From the IMG/VR virus record IMGVR_UViG_3300017727_002076, positions 1-36,477 of that record: 36,477 nt of DNA. One strand, given 5' to 3'. The notes beneath the pieces are model-generated. The model had not been told where the DNA came from, did no database searches, and saw only the letters and a program-made list of their open reading frames with translations. Below are positions 8,183-13,873 of this stretch, piece by piece. Numbering within the stretch: position 1 is the stretch's first letter; the number at the start of each line of letters is the position of its first letter. The position numbers and the translations under genes were made by a program. This DNA comes from a virus.

Positions 8183-8541
8183 CTAATGTATTTAAAGATA
8201 TTGACACATTCCAAGAAGCATGTGATCAACAACCATCACCCGAAAACTACAAGATGTATTTGACTCTGATTGATGAAGAGATGGATGAGTTATTAGAAGC
8301 TGTTGCTGCAGACGATAAGGTCGAACAGCTTGATGCTTTGATTGATATCCTTGTTGTTACTATTGGTGCTATTAGGGCAGGTGGTATGAACGGTGAGGGT
8401 GCATGGAAAGAAGTCATGGATACAAACTTTGCAAAGATTGATAAGGAAACTGGCAAGGTGCGTAAGCGTGAAGACGGTAAGGTTCTCAAACCTGAGGGTT
8501 GGAAGGAACCACAACTTGAAGAGTTCTTATATTGGACTTAG
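8179..8541 (+). CDS. MazG-like nucleotide pyrophosphohydrolase
   Basis: A protein of 120 residues. The all-alpha NTP pyrophosphatase motifs are LIDEEMDELLEA (EExxE) and VEQLDALIDILVVTIG (ExxD). They are followed by KVRKREDGKVLKPEGWKEP, a tail common in phage members. It would hydrolyse (d)NTPs or a ppGpp-like or modified nucleotide to the monophosphate. The ATG at 8179 overlaps the previous stop as ATGA and is preferred over the in-frame GTG at 8161. It is the last gene of the early operon and is followed by a terminator. Confidence 0.87.
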   Translation: MTNVFKDIDTFQEACDQQPSPENYKMYLTLIDEEMDELLEAVAADDKVEQLDALIDILVVTIGAIRAGGMNGEGAWKEVMDTNFAKIDKETGKVRKREDGKVLKPEGWKEPQLEEFLYWT

Positions 8542-8547
8542 AAATAA

Positions 8548-8572
8548 AGGGGGTTGACAACCCTCTTTTTTT
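8548..8572 (+). terminator. Intrinsic terminator with a promoter -35 box in its loop
   Basis: An 8-bp stem (8548-8555 with 8559-8566, one G-U pair) with a 3-base loop is followed by a T run to 8572. It lies 6 bases after the mazG stop. The loop and the flanking stem bases contain the TTGACA of the next promoter, so terminator and promoter share the same bases. Confidence 0.8.
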
Positions 8573-8582
8573 ATGCTAGTTT
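8554..8582 (+). promoter_or_regulatory. Sigma70-like promoter TTGACA-N17-TAGTTT
   Basis: TTGACA at 8554-8559, a 17-base spacer made of the terminator arm and T tract, and TAGTTT at 8577-8582, followed by GATTCTGTAA as at the other early promoters of this phage. It drives the nuclease-like gene and dam. The -10 is weak compared with the TATAGT copies. Confidence 0.7.
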
Positions 8583-8609
8583 GATTCTGTAACATGAAAG
8601 GTTTATATT

Positions 8610-9485
8610 ATGATTCTACTTGACGCTAAAAGTTTTGAAGATCGTTGCGACACTTTGCTAGAGAGCCGTGGTATCTCAGGTCATACTGCTGCAGATCGTT
8701 TTTGTTCTGATTTTAAAGCATACATGTTTTACTTTCACTACAAGGGTATAGGTGATGCAAACCATACAATGTGTCTTCTAGAAAATGATGACAATCTTAC
8801 AGATTCAAATATACTCAATACAAACTTTCGTTGTTCACTAAATGCTCTGATCAGTGGACCTTTGCGGTGTGATCCTTTGTTCATGGCTATATTCCCTATT
8901 CTTATGGACAACAACGGTAAAGGTATTGGTGCTGCAGAACTAGCATTACCTCTTATCTTTAGTGACTATCGTTTTGCAAATAAGAGTGATGGTGTTTTTG
9001 GTGAAGATAATAAAGTTGAAATCAAAAAGAATGGCGCTAGTCTGAAGCCTGTCAAGTCAGGTATCACTCACAAGGGTTTGGTTGATACACTAAATAAAAA
9101 GTATTTCAATGGTACTCAACCCGGTATGCGTGATAAGAAAAAGTTTGCTGCCCATATTGCTCAAGTAAAAGATAGTTCAGTCTATGCTGATTACTTTGCA
9201 GAACTTTATGTCGGTTGTGACACTACTGAGCTTGCGGCCCATGCACAAGTGTGCTATGATGATCCTGAAGCTTTCAACACTGCAGTTGGTGAGTTTGCAT
9301 TGGCACAATATCAGTCGGTTGACGATTGGAACAATATCATATATATTGACCATAAGAAGTTAGAGATTGTGAACATTGCAGATACTTCAGATGTTTCAAA
9401 GTTAGGACTAAAGTTTACTCCTAAGTTTGTGCGGAAAGGTGATACACAAGCTATTGCAGACGGTTATGTTAACGTAAGGATTTAA
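8610..9485 (+). CDS. Putative PD-(D/E)xK nuclease
   Basis: A protein of 291 residues. GKGIGAAELALPLIF (103-117), SDGVF (126-130) and KVEIKKNGASLKP (135-147) form an E...D...ExK arrangement (Glu110, Asp127, Glu137, Lys139) like the restriction-endonuclease fold. The GxxE helix and the EIKxNGAxL strand match nucleases seen in phages. The rest shows no recognised domain. It is transcribed from its own promoter and lies one base upstream of a Dam methylase, so the pair may be a compact restriction-modification unit or a host-DNA-degrading nuclease with a protecting methylase. Fold and role are inferred from motif spacing only. Confidence 0.55.
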   Translation: MILLDAKSFEDRCDTLLESRGISGHTAADRFCSDFKAYMFYFHYKGIGDANHTMCLLENDDNLTDSNILNTNFRCSLNALISGPLRCDPLFMAIFPILMDNNGKGIGAAELALPLIFSDYRFANKSDGVFGEDNKVEIKKNGASLKPVKSGITHKGLVDTLNKKYFNGTQPGMRDKKKFAAHIAQVKDSSVYADYFAELYVGCDTTELAAHAQVCYDDPEAFNTAVGEFALAQYQSVDDWNNIIYIDHKKLEIVNIADTSDVSKLGLKFTPKFVRKGDTQAIADGYVNVRI

Positions 9486-9486
9486 T

Positions 9487-10383
9487 ATGAAGCCACTATA
9501 CATGTGGGCAGGGGGAAAGAACAAGATGATCCCCAAGTACCTAGAAACACCTAATATTCCTAAGACAGGCTACGACACTTTTGTCGAGCCTTTCTTTGGT
9601 GGTGGGGCTATGACTATATGGATATATAAAAACTGTCCTGATGTTAAGAGATTTGTAATCAATGATGTCAAGCATGAGATCATGGGGATATACAAGGCAA
9701 TCAAAGAAGACTGTGAGTTGTTCTTAAAACGAATGGACGAACTCAGTGCTTTATACTTACCTTTGGACAAGGCAGGACGTAAAGCTTTCTACTATAATCT
9801 TAGGACAGAATACACTACAGATTGGACAAAGTGGTCATACACTGTAGAATCTGCTACGCTATACTTTCTTATGAAAACTGCATTTAACGGTATCTGGCAG
9901 AGCACACAAGCCGCACAGGGAAGGTTTGCTACTCCCTGTGGGTTACTCAACCAAAAAGACACTGTATACGATAAAGAGAATGTTTTAGAGTGGAATAAGT
10001 TTCTTCAGTTGGCAGATCTGTATCATACTGATTGGCGTAGTGCATGTGCAAATATTAGAGGCAAAGCATTCTACTTTATGGACCCGCCCTATAGAGATAG
10101 CTTTACTTCCTATGGTGGAGTGTTCAATGATATAGAGCATACAAAACTGATAGATTTCTGTAAGCAAAAAGATAAGCAAGGTGATCTTGTATTCTATTGT
10201 AATAGGGATGACTCAGGTGATGGTTTCTTTGATGCCAACAAAGGTTCGTTATCAACTCAAAACTACGATATAAAATATACTGCAGGTAGACGTAAGACTA
10301 ATGACGATGGTACTAAGAGCGCCAAGGCAGCAAAAGAGATTTTACTATATAGTTCTAGGTTAGCACCAATAACACTATGTTAG
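9487..10383 (+). CDS. dam: DNA adenine N6-methyltransferase, D12 class (Dam-like)
   Basis: A protein of 298 residues. The N-terminal YMWAGGKNKMIPKYL block is typical of D12-class methylases. The AdoMet-binding motif is FVEPFFGGGAM (32-42) and the catalytic motif IV is DPPYRDSF (199-206). A class member methylates adenine N6; T4 Dam recognises GATC, but the site here cannot be read from sequence. It starts 1 base after the nuclease-like gene stop, so the two are co-expressed. It could protect phage DNA from the host or from the neighbouring nuclease. Confidence 0.92.
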   Translation: MKPLYMWAGGKNKMIPKYLETPNIPKTGYDTFVEPFFGGGAMTIWIYKNCPDVKRFVINDVKHEIMGIYKAIKEDCELFLKRMDELSALYLPLDKAGRKAFYYNLRTEYTTDWTKWSYTVESATLYFLMKTAFNGIWQSTQAAQGRFATPCGLLNQKDTVYDKENVLEWNKFLQLADLYHTDWRSACANIRGKAFYFMDPPYRDSFTSYGGVFNDIEHTKLIDFCKQKDKQGDLVFYCNRDDSGDGFFDANKGSLSTQNYDIKYTAGRRKTNDDGTKSAKAAKEILLYSSRLAPITLC

Positions 10384-10392
10384 GAAATCGAT

Positions 10393-10629
10393 ATGTATAC
10401 AGTAGAGATGGATCTAGATGAAATAGAGATTACTGTATTAGATGATACAGGAAGGTGCGAAGATGTTAAAGTCTTCTCATATGATGAAACTCTTTATATA
10501 AGACAGTTCAATGAAAAAAGAAATAAATGGGATTTGATCGTAATGACTCCTGAGATGTATGCAGAGCTTATGGAAGCGTGGCAATCTCCCGAAGGATCAT
10601 TCGTAACTAATCTTTCTAGAAGTTTTTAG
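10393..10629 (+). CDS. Hypothetical acidic protein, 78 aa
   Basis: An acidic N-terminal half with alternating beta-type residues (VEMDLDEIEITVLDD) is followed by a helix (MTPEMYAELMEAW). AGGAAA precedes the ATG. No family is recognised. The stop codon TAG is immediately followed by the reverse-strand stop of the converging gene, forming the palindrome TAGCTA with no intergenic base. Confidence 0.68.
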   Translation: MYTVEMDLDEIEITVLDDTGRCEDVKVFSYDETLYIRQFNEKRNKWDLIVMTPEMYAELMEAWQSPEGSFVTNLSRSF

Positions 10630-11106
10630 CTACCATCTACCTTGGGAGACACCTAACCAATATACAACACCGCACATTGTAGCTACAGCTAAAAGTGTCA
10701 ATAAGATGCCGACAATCCAAGCAATAATATTCTCTTTCATCTCTTGAGCAGCATATACAGCTTCTTTCTGTTCTTTTCTCATTACGCCTTCCAGGTGTAC
10801 TATTTCTTTCCAGGCAGATGGACCATATACGGCTGAAATATAACTGCGTAATTCTTCACGCATCTCATCGGCCTTCTTTTTGTGAATCCAAACTTCCATA
10901 GCATTAGCCTGAATACCGCCACCAAGCTTTTTATACCAAGGTGGTTTGTCAGCTTTTGCAGCAGCAAAATCTAAATCAGATATCGCTTTACCCCATTGTC
11001 CTAGTTGCCCAGCCATGTCTTGAATATCTTTGCCAGTGGATATCATTGTCTTGATAGAATTAAACGCACCTGTAGCTAAACCGATAGCCGTTATTGGATC
11101 TATCAT
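10630..11106 (-). CDS. Minus-strand membrane-anchored hypothetical protein, 158 aa
   Basis: The protein begins MIDPITAIGLATGAFNSIKT, has a predominantly helical centre, and ends in one transmembrane helix (IIAWIVGILLTLLAVATMCGVVYWL) with a short basic tail. AGGAGA lies just before the ATG, and a T4-like late box TATAAATAG lies 24 bases before it. The layout suggests a late gene for a virion or envelope-associated protein. It is not identified as any named T4 protein. It runs against the neighbouring early genes. Confidence 0.75.
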   Translation of the reverse strand: MIDPITAIGLATGAFNSIKTMISTGKDIQDMAGQLGQWGKAISDLDFAAAKADKPPWYKKLGGGIQANAMEVWIHKKKADEMREELRSYISAVYGPSAWKEIVHLEGVMRKEQKEAVYAAQEMKENIIAWIVGILLTLLAVATMCGVVYWLGVSQGRW

Positions 11107-11130
11107 ACTCGTTCTCCTATTCCTTCAAAC

Positions 11131-11139
11131 CTATTTATA
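11131..11139 (-). promoter_or_regulatory. T4-like late promoter TATAAATAG
   Basis: Reads TATAAATAG on the minus strand, identical to the T4 late consensus TATAAATA plus G. It lies 24 bases upstream of the minus-strand ATG at 11106 and 10 bases from the divergent TTGACA box. Recognition would need a gp55-like sigma factor, which is not in this window. Confidence 0.7.
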
Positions 11140-11149
11140 AAAAAGAGGC

Positions 11150-11178
11150 TTGACATTAAGATAAAAATGTCGTATAGT
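11150..11178 (+). promoter_or_regulatory. Sigma70-like promoter TTGACA-N17-TATAGT, leaderless
   Basis: TTGACA at 11150-11155, a spacer of exactly 17, and TATAGT at 11173-11178. The expected start of transcription, 7 bases after the -10, falls on the A of the ATG at 11185, so the message would have no leader. Confidence 0.8.
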
Positions 11179-11184
11179 GATTCT

Positions 11185-11397
11185 ATGATGAGAACAGTAC
11201 ACTACGTAGGTTTCAGAGGTGATGAGTATGCGAGAGCGCATAGGATCTTTGGTGGACCTGTAATGATACACAGAGACTATGATGATAGAGTTTTCTCCGA
11301 AGTCGGAGATAGTGACGTAGTTATCTTTGGTCCAAAATACAAGTATTGCCCTTATGTATGGGATGCAAGTGCTGTAGATAAGAGGTACACACATTGA
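11185..11397 (+). CDS. Hypothetical protein, 70 aa, probably translated from a leaderless message
   Basis: The start is placed at the ATG pair 11185/11188 because an upstream in-frame ATG at 11167 lies inside the promoter. No Shine-Dalgarno sequence is present and transcription should start at the ATG. The sequence VHYVGFRGDEYARAHRIFGGPVMIHRDYDDR resembles small proteins I associate with phages and alphaproteobacteria, function unknown. The second half (DSDVVIFGPKYKYCPYVWD) looks like a Rossmann-like strand. The TGA overlaps the next TTG start (TTGA). Confidence 0.7.
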   Translation: MMRTVHYVGFRGDEYARAHRIFGGPVMIHRDYDDRVFSEVGDSDVVIFGPKYKYCPYVWDASAVDKRYTH

Positions 11398-11654
11398 ACC
11401 ATTTAACTAAACAACAGCAGGAGACTGCAGTGATTGCCATGGAAGAGATGGCAGAGTTAACTCAAGTGCTATCCAAACTTATTAGGTTTGGGTACACCCC
11501 TGACAAAGATGATCGTCTCATTCAAGAGATGGGTGATGTTCGTCTGATGATAGAACTGTTGCATGATACATTTGGTGTGTTGACTAATGACACATATGAT
11601 GCTATGATGCGTAAGCGAAACAAACTTATGAAATGGAGTAGTCTATATGAGTAA
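11394..11654 (+). CDS. Second MazG-like (all-alpha NTP-PPase) protein, 86 aa
   Basis: AVIAMEEMAELTQVLSKLIRFG (EExxE helix) and LIQEMGDVRLMIELL (ExxD helix) are the two metal-binding helices of the MazG/dUTPase-like all-alpha superfamily. The TTG start at 11394 overlaps the preceding TGA and lies 8 bases after AGAGG. The next in-frame ATG (11438) would remove part of the first helix, so TTG is preferred. It is distinct in sequence from the MazG at 8179, so the phage has two such enzymes. The substrate is unknown. Confidence 0.75.
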   Translation: MNHLTKQQQETAVIAMEEMAELTQVLSKLIRFGYTPDKDDRLIQEMGDVRLMIELLHDTFGVLTNDTYDAMMRKRNKLMKWSSLYE

Positions 11655-11862
11655 TCAACGTGCAGGTAAATGGAAACCAGCAGCTATGTCTGATGGTAAC
11701 AATGACATGAAGTTACGCAACTTCTTTCGTACAGCCGCAAAGGTTGTAGAAGAAGACACTGATGCACAGTTCTTCTTTGAGCAAATCGTTGAGCACATCA
11801 ATGGTGGTGGTAATCTTCTTACGGATGACCCTGTAGCCATCCGTAGGATCTTGGGTGCTTAG
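11647..11862 (+). CDS. Hypothetical protein, 71 aa
   Basis: It overlaps the MazG-like gene by 8 bases. Residues 20-60 form an acidic helical stretch (LRNFFRTAAKVVEEDTDAQFFFEQIVEHI) and the C-terminus is DPVAIRRILGA. No family is recognised. It converges on a minus-strand gene with stop codons overlapping by 3 bases. Confidence 0.65.
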   Translation: MSNQRAGKWKPAAMSDGNNDMKLRNFFRTAAKVVEEDTDAQFFFEQIVEHINGGGNLLTDDPVAIRRILGA

Positions 11863-12275
11863 TCTCCTTTAGGAGCCTTACCTTTTGAGTATGCCTGTGC
11901 GCCAAAGAACGCAGCTACCAAACCTGCAATAGCAACAAAGTAAGTCGGGGCAATATCTCCGACTATTTTTGCAGCACTTTCAATACCTAGCACAGATGTA
12001 ATCATAATGAGTACAGGGTAAAGAAGCATGCCCCACAGAGCGAACCATGCCATAGATCTAATCTGATCTTCCTTGGCATCTTCGTTCTCTTGCATCTTCT
12101 TTTTGTGTTCCCACTCTGCTATTTCCTTGGCACGTGCCATTTCTTCATCAGTGATAACACCATCCCCATCTGCATCTAGATGAGCATAGATGCTATCAGC
12201 TTGCATCATTTTAGCTTCTTGTTTTTTAGACTCTTTAGTTGCCATTTCTACTCCAAACGCATTTTGGTCAGCCAT
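11859..12275 (-). CDS. Membrane protein with an EF-hand-like calcium loop
   Basis: A protein of 138 residues. DADGDGVITDEEM is a textbook EF-hand loop (DxDxDGxxxxxE), preceded by a Lys/Gln-rich helix and followed by a charged helix. The C-terminal half has two transmembrane segments (MAWFALWGMLLYPVLIMITSVLG and YFVAIAGLVAAFFGAQA) and a basic tail. The ATG at 12275, 7 bases after TGAGGA, is preferred over a TTG at 12287. It overlaps the upstream minus-strand gene by 8 bases and shares its late promoter. A holin-like or virion/envelope role is possible; the sequence does not decide. Confidence 0.75.
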   Translation of the reverse strand: MADQNAFGVEMATKESKKQEAKMMQADSIYAHLDADGDGVITDEEMARAKEIAEWEHKKKMQENEDAKEDQIRSMAWFALWGMLLYPVLIMITSVLGIESAAKIVGDIAPTYFVAIAGLVAAFFGAQAYSKGKAPKGD

Positions 12276-12525
12276 TAGATTCCTCAATGACTAATACTTC
12301 TTGTGACGAACCGCCACCTGCCATTACAGCTTCGCTAAACTCTGCTGCTGCCCAAGTCATTACAAGTATTCCGACTAGCCCAATAGCCACCCATTTCATC
12401 TTCATATCATCTACGATCATCTTAATGCCGATCATCTCGTTTCCTAGAACTCTAAACTGCAGTTCCATTTTTCCCTCAGGGGTATCTTCATCTCTAACTA
12501 CATTAGGTAATTTTTCTTCAGCCAT
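12268..12525 (-). CDS. Small single-pass membrane protein, 85 aa
   Basis: A charged N-terminus of about 45 residues is followed by one transmembrane helix (WVAIGLVGILVMTWAAAEF) and an acidic tail. AGGAGA lies close before the ATG, and a TATAAATAA late box lies 22 bases upstream. It is the first gene of a two-gene minus-strand late operon. Size and topology would fit an antiholin or a small virion-associated membrane protein; the function is not assigned. Confidence 0.72.
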   Translation of the reverse strand: MAEEKLPNVVRDEDTPEGKMELQFRVLGNEMIGIKMIVDDMKMKWVAIGLVGILVMTWAAAEFSEAVMAGGGSSQEVLVIEESNG

Positions 12526-12547
12526 TTCATTCTCCTACATATTTTTA

Positions 12548-12556
12548 TTATTTATA
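12548..12556 (-). promoter_or_regulatory. T4-like late promoter TATAAATAA
   Basis: TATAAATAA on the minus strand, 22 bases before the ATG at 12525. It mirrors the box at 11131: the same divergent arrangement with a TTGACA promoter 11 bases away and very similar connecting sequence. Confidence 0.65.
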
Positions 12557-12567
12557 AAAAAAGGCTC

Positions 12568-12596
12568 TTGACATTAGGATAAATATGAAGTATAGT
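12568..12596 (+). promoter_or_regulatory. Sigma70-like promoter TTGACA-N17-TATAGT, near-leaderless
   Basis: TTGACA at 12568-12573, a 17-base spacer, TATAGT at 12591-12596. The predicted transcription start (about 12603) is 3 bases before the ATG of the wall hydrolase gene. Confidence 0.78.
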
Positions 12597-12605
12597 AGAT
12601 TCGTA

Positions 12606-13088
12606 ATGAGCAAAAAAACAAACATAATAAGCGGATTAATGTCCATGGCAGTATTAACAGGTGTTGTTGCTGCAGCTATCATGAGCGTACCTATTGTAGA
12701 TGTTAAAGAGCATGAATGTCTTGCCTTGAACGTCTATCATGAATCTAGAGGTGAACGTGTAGAAGGTCAGATAGCTGTTGCTCAAGTCACGATCAATCGT
12801 GTAAATCATAAAGAGTGGCCTTCTTCTATTTGCGAAGTAGTTTACCAACCGTATCAGTTTAGTTGGACCCATCTAATTAAAGACCCATCTCCAATAGAAG
12901 CTAAAGCGTGGAATAGCGCCAAAGTTATTGCTAGAGATGTTATGATAGGCAATGTCGAAGATCCTAGTTTAGGGGCAGTCTTCTATCATGCAAATTGGGT
13001 AAACCCTGATTGGGCAGATCAAATGGATCTATCTAAGGTTATTGGTAATCATTTATTTTATACATGGGATGGAGTTTGGGATGACTGA
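12606..13088 (+). CDS. SleB-type cell wall hydrolase (likely endolysin)
   Basis: A protein of 160 residues. An N-terminal hydrophobic segment (about residues 8-31) could be a signal-anchor. It is followed by CLALNVYHESRGERVEGQIAVAQVTINRV (38-66), the core of the Hydrolase_2/SleB family, with the catalytic-type Glu in YHESRGE. SleB-like enzymes cleave peptidoglycan glycan strands. The N-terminal membrane segment suggests Sec-dependent export, as in SAR endolysins. The start is set at 12606 because an in-frame ATG at 12585 lies inside the promoter. With the spanins at 32226-32961 it would make up part of the lysis system, although its early-type promoter is unexpected for an endolysin. Confidence 0.85.
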   Translation: MSKKTNIISGLMSMAVLTGVVAAAIMSVPIVDVKEHECLALNVYHESRGERVEGQIAVAQVTINRVNHKEWPSSICEVVYQPYQFSWTHLIKDPSPIEAKAWNSAKVIARDVMIGNVEDPSLGAVFYHANWVNPDWADQMDLSKVIGNHLFYTWDGVWDD

Positions 13089-13266
13089 TACGGTTCCTAT
13101 TGAACTAGAATGTTGGATGCTGAAATGGGGTATACTGTCTACAGAAGATAGATATAGTATATACGGTAGCAACGCTGATGTTGTATGGCCTGAGGTCAAA
13201 GAAGATTTAACTAAAGTATCAAAAGGATGGAAACCAAGTTATGACGGAGAAGAACCCCCCTTCTGA
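13081..13266 (+). CDS. Hypothetical protein, 61 aa
   Basis: The ATG at 13081 follows GGAG by 7 bases and overlaps the end of the hydrolase gene by 8. The protein is acidic and aromatic (ELECWMLKWGIL, then VVWPEVKEDL). No family is recognised. It overlaps the DUF1289 gene by 26 bases. Confidence 0.6.
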   Translation: MTDTVPIELECWMLKWGILSTEDRYSIYGSNADVVWPEVKEDLTKVSKGWKPSYDGEEPPF

Positions 13267-13492
13267 TATGTTTGTATCTCCTTGTCAAAGCAAATGTCAA
13301 CTAGATGCTTTTACAGGTGAGTGTATAGGATGTGGCAGAACTTCGAAAGAGATTGCCACATGGACTAGAATGACGCACTATGAGCGTATGCAAGTAATGA
13401 AAAGGCTTGGCTATGGAAAACGAACTACAACGCAAAATAGAATGGCTAGAGAAGCGACACGAAGAAACGCACTTAACGGTAGAAAGGATTGA
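13241..13492 (+). CDS. DUF1289-family cysteine-rich protein
   Basis: A protein of 83 residues. SPCQSKCQLDAFTGECIGCGRTSKEIATWTRM carries Cys15, Cys19, Cys28 and Cys31. The spacing and the CxGCGRTxxEIxxW ending are diagnostic of DUF1289, small presumed Fe-S or zinc proteins common in proteobacteria. The Arg/Asn-rich tail is extra. Its presence in a phage suggests acquisition from the host. It overlaps both neighbours. Confidence 0.85.
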   Translation: MTEKNPPSDMFVSPCQSKCQLDAFTGECIGCGRTSKEIATWTRMTHYERMQVMKRLGYGKRTTTQNRMAREATRRNALNGRKD

Positions 13493-13619
13493 GCAAGATC
13501 GTAGGCTTGATCGAAGTACCAAGGCACAAACCCTCCTTCGACAAGCTAAAAAAGAAAAGCTTAGATTGAAGGATCATATTGCATGGATGAAAAAACTAGA
13601 AAAGAAGCTAATCGACTAA
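13413..13619 (+). CDS. DUF465 / YdcH-like helical protein
   Basis: A protein of 68 residues. It is a two-helix coiled coil: ENELQRKIEWLEKRHEETHL, then LRQAKKEKLRLKDHIAWMKKL. The K.KLxLKDxI element with an earlier L..xH is characteristic of DUF465 (YdcH), small alphaproteobacterial proteins of unknown function. The ATG at 13413 is preferred over the TTG at 13407, with AAAGG upstream. It overlaps the DUF1289 gene by 80 bases in another frame. Confidence 0.72.
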   Translation: MENELQRKIEWLEKRHEETHLTVERIEQDRRLDRSTKAQTLLRQAKKEKLRLKDHIAWMKKLEKKLID

Positions 13620-13783
13620 ACTGGATAGTCAAGGGAATGCTTATTCCTGAATCTGAAAGTGACTTTGTTGTAGAACAAATACATCATTCTTATTTCAAAA
13701 GAAAATGGGGTAACCATGAGAATGGAGTTCACGAAGAAGGTTTCGAAGAAGCGTATGAAGCTAGAAGAGCGGAAAAAGGGTAA
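13583..13783 (+). CDS. Hypothetical charged protein, 66 aa
   Basis: It starts within the end of the DUF465-like gene (37-base overlap). The middle (MLIPESESDFVVEQIHHSYF) is mixed and the C-terminus is an acidic helix (EEGFEEAYEARRAEKG). No family is recognised. Its 3' 68 bases are also used by the ORF at 13716 in another frame, so one of the two may be longer or shorter than shown. Confidence 0.5.
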   Translation: MDEKTRKEANRLNWIVKGMLIPESESDFVVEQIHHSYFKRKWGNHENGVHEEGFEEAYEARRAEKG

Positions 13784-13865
13784 GTGGGTACTTTTAGACA
13801 GTAACGATAAAGTTATTGTCATAACAACTGATAAAAAAATCATAAAACGTATTGTATCTAAATAG
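13716..13865 (+). CDS. Small basic protein, 49 aa
   Basis: ATG at 13716 (or 13722) to TAG at 13865. A Lys/Arg-rich N-terminus is followed by two beta-type segments (WVLLDSNDKVIVITTD, KKIIKRIVSK). The 82 bases after 13783 have no other gene, which supports it. No family is recognised. Confidence 0.45.
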   Translation: MRMEFTKKVSKKRMKLEERKKGKWVLLDSNDKVIVITTDKKIIKRIVSK

Positions 13866-13873
13866 GACTAAAA

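Noticed and set aside
11167-11184. In-frame ATG at 11167 as start of the 70-aa gene
   Set aside because: It lies inside the promoter spacer, upstream of the predicted transcription start at 11185.
11131-11394. Minus-strand ORF opposite the 70-aa gene
   Set aside because: It would run across both promoters and be antisense to a better supported gene; no Shine-Dalgarno.
12239-12571. Plus-strand ORF of 110 aa opposite the minus-strand membrane genes
   Set aside because: Opposite two genes with good Shine-Dalgarno sites, a late promoter and transmembrane/EF-hand features; its composition looks like an antisense shadow.
12585-12605. In-frame ATG at 12585 as start of the wall hydrolase
   Set aside because: It lies within the spacer of the TTGACA/TATAGT promoter and cannot be on that transcript.
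13857-13865. TCTAAATAG as a variant late box before the phosphate-transporter-like gene, and TCTAAATA at 31030-31037
   Set aside because: Both are simply Ser-Lys-stop codons at gene ends and differ from the consensus at one base; evidence too weak.
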